A stretch of 64,000 nt of DNA from Christensenella hongkongensis (lineage in GTDB: Bacteria > Bacillota > Clostridia > Christensenellales > Christensenellaceae): positions 33,107-97,106 of the forward strand of contig NZ_LAYJ01000088.1 in the NCBI RefSeq assembly GCF_000981035.1, read 5' to 3'. This document shows, piece by piece, positions 29,949 to 39,785 of this stretch. Positions within the stretch are counted from its first letter, which is position 1, and every line of letters begins with the position of its first letter. The translations under genes were made by a program, and so were the position numbers. The notes under the pieces are model-generated. The model worked only from the letters and a program-made list of their open reading frames with translations, had not been told where the DNA came from and did not search any database.

Positions 29949-30608
29949 ATGAAAACAATTCTTTGTTATGGAGATTCCAACACCTGGGGATTTGATCCTG
30001 ACGGTCACAACGAGGAAGCGGGAACCGAAACCCGATTTCCTTACGACGTTCGCTGGACGGGCGTACTGCAAAAGAAACTTGGTGCGGATTACCTTGTATG
30101 CGAAGAGGGGATGAACGCGCGAACCACTGTGTTTGACGATCCCATCTGCCCCTACCGCAACGGGCTTGCCTATATCACGCCCTGCCTGCTTTCCAAAGCG
30201 CCGGTTGACCTTATTATGATCATGCTTGGAACCAACGACGTCAAAGTACATCTTCATCAAACGGCCTCCACTATTTCCAAGGGCCTCGAGCGCATTGTCA
30301 CCACTGCGCAGGATCCGGTCTTTGGGGTAAATGGCAAGGCGCCGGAAATATTGATCGCAGGCCCGATCGATGTAGGCCGGAAGGTCGGCACGCGCTGGAC
30401 CGGGGCTTATTACAATGAAGACGCGCATACGCTGATGAAGAAACTGCGTCCGCTCTACGAAAATATAGCGCGCATCCACGGATGCCACTACATCGACGCT
30501 TCCCTGTATGCACAGCCAAACGAAGCCGATTACCTGCACATGGACGCGCAGGGGCACGCAGCCTTTGCGCAGGCTGTAGCGGGCAAAGTAAAGGAAATCC
30601 TCGGCTGA
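29949..30608 (+). CDS. SGNH/GDSL-family hydrolase
   Basis: 219 residues, no signal peptide, so cytoplasmic. The SGNH blocks are complete: GDSNTWG with the nucleophile serine (residues 8-14), GMNARTT, MLGTNDVK and the catalytic Asp-x-x-His in YLHMDAQGHAA. The sequence resembles arylesterase/acyl-CoA thioesterase I relatives that deacetylate sugars or hydrolyse short esters; the natural substrate is open. AGGAGA eight bases before ATG 29949. Single gene ending near a hairpin at 30647-30681. Confidence 0.9.
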   Translation: MKTILCYGDSNTWGFDPDGHNEEAGTETRFPYDVRWTGVLQKKLGADYLVCEEGMNARTTVFDDPICPYRNGLAYITPCLLSKAPVDLIMIMLGTNDVKVHLHQTASTISKGLERIVTTAQDPVFGVNGKAPEILIAGPIDVGRKVGTRWTGAYYNEDAHTLMKKLRPLYENIARIHGCHYIDASLYAQPNEADYLHMDAQGHAAFAQAVAGKVKEILG

Positions 30609-30646
30609 CCAAAGCAAACCGCGGGCATTTTGCCTGTTATTTTATG

Positions 30647-30681
30647 AAAAAGCTCCGGCTGCTGTTGCATTCGGAGCTTTT
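30647..30681 (+). terminator. Terminator after SGNH hydrolase
   Basis: AAAAGCTCCG pairs with CGGAGCTTTT around a 14-base loop; short T-run. Confidence 0.65.
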
Positions 30682-30738
30682 AAATCCTTACAATATTATA
30701 CAAACGCGCCGCAAAACCGGCAGCACAAAAAGCGCAGG

Positions 30739-31083
30739 CTATTCCACCGGATCGTAATCGATTTTTGACTCCTCGTCCGTTGCTTCTATTTTAAATATGA
30801 CCGGACGCAGTCCGTCGTTACAACTGCAAATCGCCACGCCCGGTTTCCTGATCCAGTCCCCATAATAAAAGAGCCCGTCCTTTGCGCCGTGCGAAAGGGC
30901 AAACACATATTGGTAAATAGCTTTCCACGCTTCGTCGCACAACCCTTCCGGTTTTGCATAGTCCGCATAAAATACTTCCCCTGCCCTGTGCATTGGGCAG
31001 GCTGTCAGGCCTTCCACGCCATATTCCTTTGCCAGTTCCTCATCCAGCGTTTTTTTCAGAACGGTAATCTTACATTTTTTCAT
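30739..31083 (-). CDS. TIGR04076 family protein
   Basis: 114 residues, cytoplasmic, of unknown function. Family pattern visible: KCKITVLKKTLDEEL at the start, CPMHRAGEVFYAD, PEGLCDEAWKAIYQYVFALSHG and a late WIRKPGVAICSCNDGLRPVIFKIE. Four cysteines could bind metal. I start it at ATG 31083 (MKKCKITVL), preceded by a weak AGGAAA site; a frame extending eleven codons upstream is less likely. Confidence 0.8.
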   Translation of the reverse strand: MKKCKITVLKKTLDEELAKEYGVEGLTACPMHRAGEVFYADYAKPEGLCDEAWKAIYQYVFALSHGAKDGLFYYGDWIRKPGVAICSCNDGLRPVIFKIEATDEESKIDYDPVE

Positions 31084-31192
31084 TTTTCCTGATCCTTTCC
31101 GCTGACTTCCATCCATAGCTCACCCTCGCCCGGCATATACGGCCACCGCCTTGTTATCTGCACCATCCTTAGAAACACGCCTTTCTCAAATG

Positions 31193-31226
31193 TAAAAATG
31201 GCAGAAGGTTTTCTTCCTCCTGCCAT
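31193..31226 (-). terminator. Terminator after rho
   Basis: ATGGCAGAAGG pairs with CCTCCTGCCAT (one mismatch), then TTTTTAC on the minus strand, 82 nt after the rho stop. Confidence 0.75.
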
Positions 31227-31307
31227 CCGTTTCCATAGAGAATACCTGCGTACCGATTACAAGCAGGAATACGGTTATTCGCCCTTTTGCTTCCCATCCA
31301 AGGCGGC

Positions 31308-32906
31308 TTAATACCTACTGTTTCCCGAACGCGAGTTATAGCCTTCCTTTTCCCAGATACGGAACCACTCGTGCAGCCTCGCCAAAAACTCTTCGTTTGT
31401 CTGCGTACGCACGATCATACCGATCAGCTGCTCCGTAACCTCTGTCGTATTGCCGGAGGAAAGGGCCTTCCTGAGCGCCCACGTACCCTCGAGCTCCTTC
31501 TGGGACAACAGCAGATCCTCACGCCGCGTACCGGATTTCGCAAGGTCCACCGCAGGAAAAATACGTTTTTCCGAAAGCTTGCGGTCAAGGTGGATTTCCA
31601 TGTTGCCAGTCCCTTTAAATTCTTCATAAATGATCTCATCCATGCGCGAGCCCGTCTCTACAAGGGCCGTTGCAATGATGGTCAGCGATCCGCCGCCTTC
31701 AATATTCCTCGCCGCACCGAAAAACCGTTTGGGCTTATACAGCGAAGCGGGATCAAGACCGCCGGACAGCGTCCTGCCGGAAGGCGGGACAATCAGGTTG
31801 TATGCGCGTCCAAGGCGCGTAAGGCTGTCGAGCAGGATCACAACGTCGCGCCCATGCTCTACCAGCCGCTTTGCACGCTCGATCACCATATCCGAAACGC
31901 GCGCATGGTTTTCAGGCTTTTCATCAAATGTCGAGTAAACGACTTCCCCTGCAATCGACCTTTGCATATCCGTCACTTCCTCCGGACGCTCGTCGATGAG
32001 CAGAACAAGGAGCTCCACCTCAGGGTAATTTGTTGTAATGCTGTTTGCGATCTTTTTCAGCAGGATCGTTTTACCTGCCTTTGGCGGTGCGACAATAAGT
32101 CCGCGCTGCCCTTTACCGATCGGCGATATCAGGTCTATCATCCTGATTGCAAGGTCGCGCGACGCACGCACGTTCTCGAGCGTAAACCGCTCCTCAGGAT
32201 AGATTGGAGTCAATTCCTCAAACGGCCTGCGCGTCTGGCAGTTCTCTACCGGCTCGCCATTCACAGTTTCAATATACAGCAACGCGAGCAAACGCTCTCC
32301 GTCCTTGGACGGACGCGTCTTCCCATACACCTTATCGCCTGTTTTCAGGTTGAATTTCCTGATCTGGGCCTGGGAAACATATACGTCCTTTGTGCCGGGC
32401 AGGTAATTTTCGCTGCGCAAAAAACCATACCCCTCCGAATGCACCTCCAGGATGCCGTTTGCTTCCTTGCATTCGCCGGTATTCAGGATTTCATTGACCG
32501 CATCGTTGTTCGGCACATATTCAATAATCCTGCGGCGGCGGGAATCATGATGCTGTTCTTCCTCATCCTGTCCGTCGTCGCTCAAATCCTGCATTTCAGG
32601 TTTTTCCGATGGTACCGGCTGCGTTTGCTCTTCCACCGGCGCTTCCACTTTGGGGGAACGCGCAGTACGCCTGCGCTTTTCCACAACCTTTTCAGGTTCC
32701 GCCGGAGCCTCAATGGCCACTTCCGGCGCCACGGCCTGCATCAGTTCTTCTGCCTGCGGCGTTTCTTCCGGCTCATCCTGCTCCAGCTCAAGCAATTTCC
32801 CGAGCAAATCGGCTTTTTTGTACTTGGTTGGGGACTTCACGCCAGCTAATTTTGCAATCTCCCGCAGATCAGCTAAGCTTTTCGATTCTAGTAAACTGGT
32901 ATCCAC
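31308..32906 (-). CDS. rho: Transcription termination factor Rho
   Basis: 532 residues, hexameric RNA helicase that ends transcription. N-terminal helical Rho_N domain (1-40), an acidic/Pro/Glu-rich insert (about 41-130) common in high-complexity bacteria, cold-shock-like RNA-binding domain with GYGFLRS, then the RecA-type ATPase: Walker A PPKAGKT, Walker [17 protein letters not shown], the R-loop/Q-loop [18 protein letters not shown]. The start codon is GTG at 32906, with AAGGAG nine bases upstream. Promoter at 33061-33089 gives a leader of about 150 nt with a hairpin. Confidence 0.97.
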   Translation of the reverse strand: MDTSLLESKSLADLREIAKLAGVKSPTKYKKADLLGKLLELEQDEPEETPQAEELMQAVAPEVAIEAPAEPEKVVEKRRRTARSPKVEAPVEEQTQPVPSEKPEMQDLSDDGQDEEEQHHDSRRRRIIEYVPNNDAVNEILNTGECKEANGILEVHSEGYGFLRSENYLPGTKDVYVSQAQIRKFNLKTGDKVYGKTRPSKDGERLLALLYIETVNGEPVENCQTRRPFEELTPIYPEERFTLENVRASRDLAIRMIDLISPIGKGQRGLIVAPPKAGKTILLKKIANSITTNYPEVELLVLLIDERPEEVTDMQRSIAGEVVYSTFDEKPENHARVSDMVIERAKRLVEHGRDVVILLDSLTRLGRAYNLIVPPSGRTLSGGLDPASLYKPKRFFGAARNIEGGGSLTIIATALVETGSRMDEIIYEEFKGTGNMEIHLDRKLSEKRIFPAVDLAKSGTRREDLLLSQKELEGTWALRKALSSGNTTEVTEQLIGMIVRTQTNEEFLARLHEWFRIWEKEGYNSRSGNSRY

Positions 32907-33060
32907 AAAAATACGCTCCTTAAATATGATAAAAATATGAAAAATTTTAACAAACTATTAATCAAATAATTGAAAAAAAGGAAGAAAGTGACAAAAATAC
33001 ATTCGCAAGAAAGACGGCCGGATCTCCGTCTGAATAAATTTCCACTATCTGTCTTCCTTT

Positions 33061-33089
33061 ATTATGCTAAAAAACAGCAGTTTTGTCAA
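33061..33089 (-). promoter_or_regulatory. rho promoter
   Basis: Minus strand TTGACA (33084-33089), 17-bp spacer, CATAAT (33061-33066). Confidence 0.7.
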
Positions 33090-33200
33090 TGAAAATCAAC
33101 TTTTTTTATTCGAATATATACATAATATACTGCTTTGCCACAACTGAAACAAAAATTTCACTAAAAGTTCATATTTTACGTGTTTTTTCGATGAATCGAT

Positions 33201-33230
33201 TTGACTTTTACGGGGTTTTCCCTATATAAT
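33201..33230 (+). promoter_or_regulatory. Promoter of DUF4190 gene
   Basis: TTGACT, 18-bp spacer, TATAAT. Confidence 0.65.
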
Positions 33231-33313
33231 ATAGTTGGAAAGAAGAGGGAGTTATTTCCTGTTTTTTCTGGAACTATATACCATAATAAAATATATATCA
33301 CGGAGGTATCATT

Positions 33314-33592
33314 ATGGAAAACAACAACAACACACTCGCAATCGTATCGCTTGTACTCGGTATCGTTTCGGTCATCTTCGCATTCGTATTCGTATGGGTT
33401 GGCCTTATCTGCGGTATCGTTGGTCTCATTCTTGCTTCCAAAGCAAAGAAGCAGAACCCCAACGGCATGGCGACGGCAGGCTTCGTTCTTTCTTTGATCG
33501 GCCTGATCCTTTCCGTCATCCTGGTCATCGTTGCACTTGCTTGCGCAGGCATGATCATTGGTGGTATGGCAGCAGCAGGAATGCTTTCCTAA
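33314..33592 (+). CDS. DUF4190-type small membrane protein
   Basis: 92 residues with two long hydrophobic segments (about 8-42 and 53-90) joined by a basic turn, ASKAKKQNPNGMATAG, which is the conserved part of DUF4190. Function unknown; such proteins are abundant in Gram-positives. GGAGGT seven bases before ATG 33314, its own promoter and terminator, and strongly biased codons suggest high expression. Confidence 0.87.
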   Translation: MENNNNTLAIVSLVLGIVSVIFAFVFVWVGLICGIVGLILASKAKKQNPNGMATAGFVLSLIGLILSVILVIVALACAGMIIGGMAAAGMLS

Positions 33593-33609
33593 GCGCATTC
33601 TGGAAATTA

Positions 33610-33642
33610 ACAGGCAAGCCTTTCATGGTTTGTCTGTTTTTT
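33610..33642 (+). terminator. Terminator after DUF4190 gene
   Basis: 11-bp stem ACAGGCAAGCC with GGTTTGTCTGT, then a run of T. Confidence 0.85.
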
Positions 33643-33734
33643 TATCCTGACACTGCGCGCTCGCGCGCAAATAATATTTTCCCGGATACGGCCGCTCCTG
33701 CCGGATGCAGGGGCGGTAATGAGGTAATAATGAT

Positions 33735-34526
33735 ATGCACCCTATGATAGAACTTTTTGGCCAGCCCATTTCCACCTATGCCGTTATGATCATAATCGGC
33801 TTTGCCCTTGGCGTCGCCGTGGCGCTTTTCCGCCGAAAGATTAATGGCATGCGGGCTGACGATGTCATCGCCTGCCTTGTACTTACCGCCGCGGGCGCAA
33901 TGCTTGGCGGAAAGTTTTTCTATATGGCGCAGGGATTTCCGCAATTTTTGGAGCTCGCACGGACTACAGGCTATACGTTCCTTCAATATTTCAGCGAAGC
34001 AGGGCTTGTGTATTACGGCGGTTTTATCGGCGGCATACTGTTTTTGCTGCTCGCCGCAAAAGTCGTCAGGGTTCCTGCATGGTCGATGCTCGATACGGTG
34101 CTTCCTTCCGTTCCCCTTGCCCACGCCCTCGGGCGGGTTGGCTGCCTGTTTGCAGGCTGCTGCTACGGCCTTCCAAATGATACGTTTGGTTTTTATTTCA
34201 ACGCCTCTCCATTTGCGCCGCACGATGTACGCCTTCTTCCTGTGCAGCTGATCGAGGCCATATGCGTATTCGGCCTGTTTCTCTTTATGGTCTGTTACGG
34301 CAGGAAAAAACGCGCGCCCGGAAGGATTCTTTCGATCTACCTGATTGGCTACGGAATCATCCGTTTTATTCTCGAATTTTTCCGCTACGACGCATACAGG
34401 GGCATCTATGGGGAATTCTCCATTTCCCAGTGGATCAGCCTTATCCTGATTGCGCTCGGGCTGTTTTTTGTATTCCTCTACCCGCGGCTTTCCAAAAAGG
34501 TCTCGCCGGATAAAGCAAAGTCCTGA
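33735..34526 (+). CDS. lgt: Prolipoprotein diacylglyceryl transferase
   Basis: 263 residues, seven-helix membrane enzyme that moves diacylglycerol from phosphatidylglycerol onto the lipobox cysteine of prolipoproteins. The Lgt signature HALGRVGCLFAGCCYG is at about residues 131-146; YYGGFIGG upstream and GRILSIYLIGYGIIRFILEFFR near the end also match. The ATG at 33735 has GAGGT upstream. It acts on lipoproteins such as those encoded at 48776-49267 and 55539-57635. Confidence 0.96.
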   Translation: MHPMIELFGQPISTYAVMIIIGFALGVAVALFRRKINGMRADDVIACLVLTAAGAMLGGKFFYMAQGFPQFLELARTTGYTFLQYFSEAGLVYYGGFIGGILFLLLAAKVVRVPAWSMLDTVLPSVPLAHALGRVGCLFAGCCYGLPNDTFGFYFNASPFAPHDVRLLPVQLIEAICVFGLFLFMVCYGRKKRAPGRILSIYLIGYGIIRFILEFFRYDAYRGIYGEFSISQWISLILIALGLFFVFLYPRLSKKVSPDKAKS

Positions 34527-34594
34527 TAAGTCCTTTGCGCTTACCGGGACGCTTCGCTGCATTCCAGGCAGCAACAAACAAATACCCTGCATAC

Positions 34595-34618
34595 AAAACC
34601 GCAAATGCGGTTTTTTTT
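34595..34618 (+). terminator. Terminator after lgt
   Basis: AAAACCGC-AAAT-GCGGTTTT with eight T. Confidence 0.85.
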
Positions 34619-34772
34619 GTGCCTTGATACAGATGGTATCATATTCGATTTTATCCTGAAAATATAATACACAAGCAAAAAAGATCTGCAAAACATGCTT
34701 TTTATTACCGGTTTTGTGACCGGTGCGGAATAGAATGGATATATAGAAAATTCAAATGAGGTGGAATAAATA

Positions 34773-37358
34773 TTGAAACTCAGAAACCAAAAAAGAAATA
34801 GGAACGGGAAAAAATTACGGCTGAGAATTTTATCTCTCGGTATCATTGTTGTTATGGTCTTCGGATTTAGCGGCGTTGCCTTCGCCGCCGACTGGTATCT
34901 CGACGACGGAGACATCAGCGTTGAAGCCGGTGAGGGCGGGCATAACGTAACCCAGAATAATACGACACAGTGGGACGATACAGAGGTTGTGATCAAGCAG
35001 CATGACAACGAAGTCCCAACAGATCATACGCTTACCGTAAAGGGTGACGAAGACAACAAAGCGCAGGTAACGCTCGACGGCGTCAATGTAGAAGCAAAAG
35101 ACGGACAGGCCGGTATCAAGGTGGAAGGCGACGCAGAACTGAACCTCGCGGAAGGCTCCGAAAACAAAGTGACCGGCGGAAAGAATGCCGCAGGCGTCGA
35201 AGTGGAGGATGGAGACAGCGTCACAATCAAAGGCGACGGCAGCCTGACGGCGAATGGCGGGCAGGATGCAGCCGGGATTGGCAGCGGCAACAGCCAAAAC
35301 GCCGGCGACATCACGATTGAAGAAGGTACGGTTAACGCAACCGGCGGCGGATATGTGCAGGGCAACGGCGGCGGTGGCGCAGGCATTGGCGGCGGCGCAA
35401 GCGGCCATGGCGGCACGGTTACCATCGACGGCGGAAATATCACCGCACAGGGCCAGGGCGGCGGTGCAGGCATCGGCGGCGGCTCCAACGGATATAACAG
35501 AGAAACAGGCAACGGCGGTACTGTCGTCATCAACAATGGAACGGTAAATGCAACCGGCGGCCTTCAGGGCGCGGGCATTGGCGGCGGTTTCCAGAGGACA
35601 GGGGATGTAACGGTCAACGGCGGCAAAGTCAACGCGCAGGGCGGTAATGGCAGCGCGGGTATTGGCGGCGGCCTCTACAACTGGGGCGATACCAATAAGG
35701 TAACGATCACTGGCGGCGATATCACCGCAAACGGAGGGAATTCAAACGGTGCAGGCGGTGGCGCAGGGATTGGCAGCGGCGCAAGAGGAAGCAGCGACGG
35801 TACCGGCGGTACCATCACCATCAAAGGTTCCGCAACCATACGCGCGACTGGCGGCGAGGGCGGCGCAGGCATCGGCGGCGGTGCAAAACAGGGCAGTGGA
35901 ACGATCGCAATCTTAAACGGCGTTATCAGTGCAATCGGCGGCAATAACGCGGCAGGTATCGGCAGCGGTTCGGACGGCGTTGCGGGTATCATCACGATCA
36001 GCGGCGGCAAGGTCAATTCCACTGGCGGTTCAGGCGGCGCAGGCATTGGCAGCGGCGCAAGGGGAACATTCGGCACGATTGAAATTGGAATGGACGCATC
36101 CGTTACGGCAGTCGCGGGAGCGGGCGCCGCAGGCGTGGGCGGCGGCAGTTATTCAAAATCAGGCGGTACGGTTATTGTCAAGGAAGGCGCTAAGGTATAT
36201 GCTTTTTCAGACGGAACCCAAAAATGGGCCATCGACGTTTCCGCAAGCGATCTGTCAGCCGTCGAAAATATGCTCAACGGCAGGTTTGACGGTATCAGCG
36301 CATCAGGAAAAGTCGATGATACAACGGCTCTTCCCCTCGGTACCGAGGTTTCGCTCGACATTGTAAATGAAAACGGCGAAATAATCGATACCATTACCTT
36401 GCCTGTATTTGTAGAGAACAGAATCGTTAAAGACGAAAACGGGAAAACAATATGGGAAAACGGCGAACCAAAAACAGAGCAGGTATTCCATACCTTCCAT
36501 TCTTTTGCGCTTCAGCTTCCTGACGGCGCATACTATATCAAAAACAGCGACGGACAGTATGACGGAAAATTTACGGATTATCCGTTTGACCTTTCGGATT
36601 TAAGCAATAGAGGCATGTTGTTTGTTGTAGAAAACGGGCAAATGAAAAACTACGACGAGATACGGTTTACGGACGCGAATCCGCTCCCTACACCCACGCC
36701 GGAGCCTACGCCCACACCGGAACCTACGCCTGCGCCGGAATTAATCCCCGGGACAACAGAGTCGCAGCCCCCGGTTGGCCCCGGCGCACCGGTTGTTCCT
36801 GCAGCGCCGGATGCGGCAGTGCCTGTAGCGGCAGTTGTACCGGAAGCGGCAAATCCTGTTGCATCGGCAGAAGCGCAGCCTGAAAGCACAACCATCCCGG
36901 ATAATCAAACGCCGCTTGCAGGCACAGGTACAAACGATACCAGCCAGCCAGCGGAAACCATCCCCGAAAACCAGACGCCGCTTGCAGGCGGGCTTAGCGG
37001 ATCGTGGGCATTGCTGAATCTGATTCTTGCAATCGCGACGGCAGTCGTTATGCTCGTCCTCCTGATCGGCTACTTCTTTGGAAAGAAGAAAAAGAAGGAG
37101 GATGAAAATGACCAGCAGGATGAAAACGGGAAGCTGAAACGAAAGGGAATTTTCCGTGTTCTCAGCATTCTGCCCGGAATTGGCGGCATCATAGCGTTTA
37201 TCCTGACGGAAAACATGAACAATCCGATGATTTTCGCAGACCAGTGGACGCTCCTGATGATAGTGATCGCATTCGTACAGGCTATTTTCACAATATTCAG
37301 CGTCAAAAAGCGCAAAGATAAAGATGACGAGACGCCGGAACCTCAGGTTCAGGCCTGA
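34773..37358 (+). CDS. Large exported glycine-rich repeat protein with membrane anchor
   Basis: 861 residues. Basic signal peptide (ILSLGIIVVMVFGFSGVAFAA), then about residues 90-470 an array of ten units each with [AG]AG[IV]G[SG]G (AAGIGSG, GAGIGGG, SAGIGGG, AAGVGGG) alternating with GTVTIDGG-like strands, the look of a beta-helix or solenoid. Next come a globular region with VFHTFHSFALQLPDGAYY, a TPTPEPTPTPEP linker, an Ala/Val/Pro stretch, two copies of NQTPLAG and three hydrophobic helices with basic KKKKK segments. Start is TTG at 34773 with GAGGTG nine bases upstream. Probably a surface adhesin or stalk; family name uncertain. Confidence 0.85.
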   Translation: MKLRNQKRNRNGKKLRLRILSLGIIVVMVFGFSGVAFAADWYLDDGDISVEAGEGGHNVTQNNTTQWDDTEVVIKQHDNEVPTDHTLTVKGDEDNKAQVTLDGVNVEAKDGQAGIKVEGDAELNLAEGSENKVTGGKNAAGVEVEDGDSVTIKGDGSLTANGGQDAAGIGSGNSQNAGDITIEEGTVNATGGGYVQGNGGGGAGIGGGASGHGGTVTIDGGNITAQGQGGGAGIGGGSNGYNRETGNGGTVVINNGTVNATGGLQGAGIGGGFQRTGDVTVNGGKVNAQGGNGSAGIGGGLYNWGDTNKVTITGGDITANGGNSNGAGGGAGIGSGARGSSDGTGGTITIKGSATIRATGGEGGAGIGGGAKQGSGTIAILNGVISAIGGNNAAGIGSGSDGVAGIITISGGKVNSTGGSGGAGIGSGARGTFGTIEIGMDASVTAVAGAGAAGVGGGSYSKSGGTVIVKEGAKVYAFSDGTQKWAIDVSASDLSAVENMLNGRFDGISASGKVDDTTALPLGTEVSLDIVNENGEIIDTITLPVFVENRIVKDENGKTIWENGEPKTEQVFHTFHSFALQLPDGAYYIKNSDGQYDGKFTDYPFDLSDLSNRGMLFVVENGQMKNYDEIRFTDANPLPTPTPEPTPTPEPTPAPELIPGTTESQPPVGPGAPVVPAAPDAAVPVAAVVPEAANPVASAEAQPESTTIPDNQTPLAGTGTNDTSQPAETIPENQTPLAGGLSGSWALLNLILAIATAVVMLVLLIGYFFGKKKKKEDENDQQDENGKLKRKGIFRVLSILPGIGGIIAFILTENMNNPMIFADQWTLLMIVIAFVQAIFTIFSVKKRKDKDDETPEPQVQA

Positions 37359-37371
37359 CGGGAACCGACAA

Positions 37372-37400
37372 AAAAGCGACGGCAATTTGCCGTCGCTTTT
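37372..37400. terminator. Bidirectional terminator
   Basis: 13-bp stem AAAAGCGACGGCA with complement; serves the surface protein gene and DUF1846. Confidence 0.88.
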
Positions 37401-37413
37401 CATTTGCTTCTAT

Positions 37414-38898
37414 TTATACGTAATATAAATCCTTGGACGGATAAGTCGGCTCGCACGTCAGGTTGATGTTGAGCTTTTTTAATATGGATTCGTCCACCTG
37501 CGTCAGCATGCACGTAGAGTGCACCTCGCAGCCTGCAAGCTCCTTCAGCTTCTCCATCCCCACCTCTGCCATGGGGTTCATCGCCGCACTGATGGAAAGC
37601 GCGATCAGCACATCTTCAATGTTCAGGATCGGATCGAGCTCCTGCAACGCAGAGCTCTTGAGTTTCAGGATCGGCTCCAGTACCATTGGAGCAATCAGGC
37701 GAATTTCATCCGCAATATTGCCAAGCTGCTTGACCGCATTGAGTACCATACTGGAAATGTTGTTCATCAGCTCCGTCGTTTTTCCGGTCACAATGGTGCC
37801 GTCCTGCATTTGGATTGCCGCGGCAGGCACGCCTTCTTTTTCCGATTTCCTGAGCGCCGGCCCAACCACCGCGCGGTGATCCGGCTCAAGCTCAAGCTGC
37901 TTCATCAGCATCAGGTTTTTTTGCAGCGCATCCGGCGAAATCAGTCCCTTTTTAAAATCGCACTGCGCGTTGTAATAACGGCGGATCACTTCCTGACATG
38001 CGGCCTCACGGCACACTGCGTCGTCTGTGATTGCATAGCCCGCCATGTTCACACCCATATCGGTTGGCGACTGGTAATAATCCTTATTGCCGGTTATTTT
38101 CGCGAGGATTGTTTTTACAATCGGAAACGCATCAATATCGCGGTTATAGTTGACCGCCGTTTTGCCATAAGCTTCCAAATGGAACGGATCGATCATATTC
38201 ACGTCGTTGAGGTCGGAGGTCGCCGCCTCATAGGCCATATTCACCGGATGCTTCAGCGGAAGGTTCCAGATTGGGAAGGTCTCAAACTTTGCATAGCCGG
38301 CTTTTGTGCCCTTTTTGTACTCATGATAAAGCTGTGAAAGGCAGGTTGCCAGTTTACCGCTGCCCGGTCCGGGCGCGGTCACCACAACAAGCGGGCGCGT
38401 CGTCTCGATATACGGATTCATGCCATACCCCTCGTCGCTCACAATCAGCTCGATTTCCGATGGATATCCCTTTGTGTGTTTATGGATATACGTTTTAACA
38501 CCGCGCCGTTCCAGCTTTTGCCGGAACATATCCGCCGCCTGCTGCTCGGTATACTGCGTGATTACGACGCTGCCAATCAAAAGCCCCATGCCACGCAGGT
38601 TATCAATCAGCCTCAAAACGTCAAGGTCATAGGTAATCCCAAGGTCGGCACGGATTTTGTTTTTTTCAATATCCCCCGCATTGATGCAAAAAATGATCTC
38701 CGCCTGATCCTTAAGGCTTTGCAGCAGCTTTGCCTTTCCGTTTACGTCAAATCCGGGCAGCACGCGCGACGCATGGTAATCGTCAAACAGCTTGCCTCCA
38801 AACTCAAGGTACAGCTTGCCCTTGAAAAGCTCGATGCGCTCCAAAATCTTTTCTGTCTGCTTCTTGATGTATAGCTCGTTATCAAACCCGGTTTTCAT
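37414..38898 (-). CDS. DUF1846 domain-containing protein
   Basis: 494 residues, cytoplasmic, normal length for the family. Begins MKTGFDNELYIKKQTEKIL, with a conserved GGKLFDDYHASRVLPGF, a P-loop-like TAPGPGSGKLATC (about residues 173-185) and YQSPTDMGVNMAGYAI. Structures of the family show an ATP-grasp/kinase-like fold, but the reaction is unknown. GAGGAGG eight bases before ATG 38898. Last gene in a row of minus-strand genes after DUF1934 and the MBL hydrolase, but spaced 160 nt from them. Confidence 0.93.
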   Translation of the reverse strand: MKTGFDNELYIKKQTEKILERIELFKGKLYLEFGGKLFDDYHASRVLPGFDVNGKAKLLQSLKDQAEIIFCINAGDIEKNKIRADLGITYDLDVLRLIDNLRGMGLLIGSVVITQYTEQQAADMFRQKLERRGVKTYIHKHTKGYPSEIELIVSDEGYGMNPYIETTRPLVVVTAPGPGSGKLATCLSQLYHEYKKGTKAGYAKFETFPIWNLPLKHPVNMAYEAATSDLNDVNMIDPFHLEAYGKTAVNYNRDIDAFPIVKTILAKITGNKDYYQSPTDMGVNMAGYAITDDAVCREAACQEVIRRYYNAQCDFKKGLISPDALQKNLMLMKQLELEPDHRAVVGPALRKSEKEGVPAAAIQMQDGTIVTGKTTELMNNISSMVLNAVKQLGNIADEIRLIAPMVLEPILKLKSSALQELDPILNIEDVLIALSISAAMNPMAEVGMEKLKELAGCEVHSTCMLTQVDESILKKLNINLTCEPTYPSKDLYYV

Positions 38899-39061
38899 TG
38901 TAAAGCCTCCTCATTGAACCTCTTCCTTCCCACGTGCTTACCCACATACTTAAACAAAACGATACGCACCTGCCAGCCCATGCCCGCAGATGCGCATCCT
39001 TAAAAAATCCTCTTGAACAGCATATTAACAAATCGCCGTGCCCGTTTGCCGCATAAAAATA

Positions 39062-39730
39062 TTAGCAGCTTGTGCACTCCATCACAACAATCCTGTTGCG
39101 TTTTTTGAGGTTATCTGCCGTAATGTCAAATACCCCGCCCCCAAGGCGCGAAACGTCGTATTCCCTGCTTGACGCACGCGCCAGAAAATCATGCGCGCTC
39201 GCAAGTTCGGTCATATTGAGCGTACCGGTCAAATAGTGCATTGGGATGGTGATATTCGCATGAATAATATCCATAATGTTAAGCGCTCCCTTTGCATCCA
39301 CAGTGTAAAAACCTCCCACCGGGATCATCAGGATATCGATCTTGCCAATTTTTTCAAAATATGCAGGCTCCGGCATTGCGCCAACATCGCCCATGTGAAG
39401 CAGCCTCATTCCGTCCGTTTCTATCACATAGGTGATCACGATACCGCGCTGCTTTCCCTGCTCTTCGTCGTGAAACACAGGAATCCCCGTAATTTTCACG
39501 CCATCCACCTCATAGCTTCCCTCTTTTTCAATCACCGTACTTTCTTTGGGAAGCGCGTCAATATACTCCTGGTTGCGGTGATCAAAATGATCATGCGTAA
39601 TCAGGACAATATCTGCGGGTTTCGTTGCGACTTTCAGTCCGATCGTATTGTCATACGGATCGATGATAATCGTTTTCCCATCCTTTGTTGTAAGATAAAA
39701 GCACGAATGTCCAATCCATTCCATCAACAT
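39062..39730 (-). CDS. MBL-fold metal-dependent hydrolase (UPF0173/YtkL type)
   Basis: 222 residues. Opens with MEWIGHSCFYLTT and DPYD, typical of the L-ascorbate-6-phosphate lactonase-like (UlaG/UPF0173) branch. Metal motif THDHFDH at about residues 45-51, then HMGDVG and PMHYLTG supply the remaining ligands. Substrate unknown. AAGGAGG precedes ATG 39730. Probably co-transcribed with DUF1934, 55 nt upstream. Confidence 0.9.
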   Translation of the reverse strand: MLMEWIGHSCFYLTTKDGKTIIIDPYDNTIGLKVATKPADIVLITHDHFDHRNQEYIDALPKESTVIEKEGSYEVDGVKITGIPVFHDEEQGKQRGIVITYVIETDGMRLLHMGDVGAMPEPAYFEKIGKIDILMIPVGGFYTVDAKGALNIMDIIHANITIPMHYLTGTLNMTELASAHDFLARASSREYDVSRLGGGVFDITADNLKKRNRIVVMECTSC

Positions 39731-39785
39731 TGTATCAATCCTCCTTGGCTACCTCAAACTCCTGAAAAATTTATCCGCGGCAACT

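Larger units (their letters stand above)
32907..33313. other. Divergent intergenic region rho / DUF4190 gene
   Basis: 407 bases. Rho leader with a hairpin AGACGG ... CCGTCT (33014-33033) then TTCTT, the rho promoter, AT-rich spacer, and the promoter of the DUF4190 gene. Confidence 0.6.

Noticed and set aside
35254-36076. Several open frames on both strands inside the glycine-repeat protein gene
   Set aside because: They arise from the repetitive GGC-rich codons and mirror the repeats; no starts or motifs support them.
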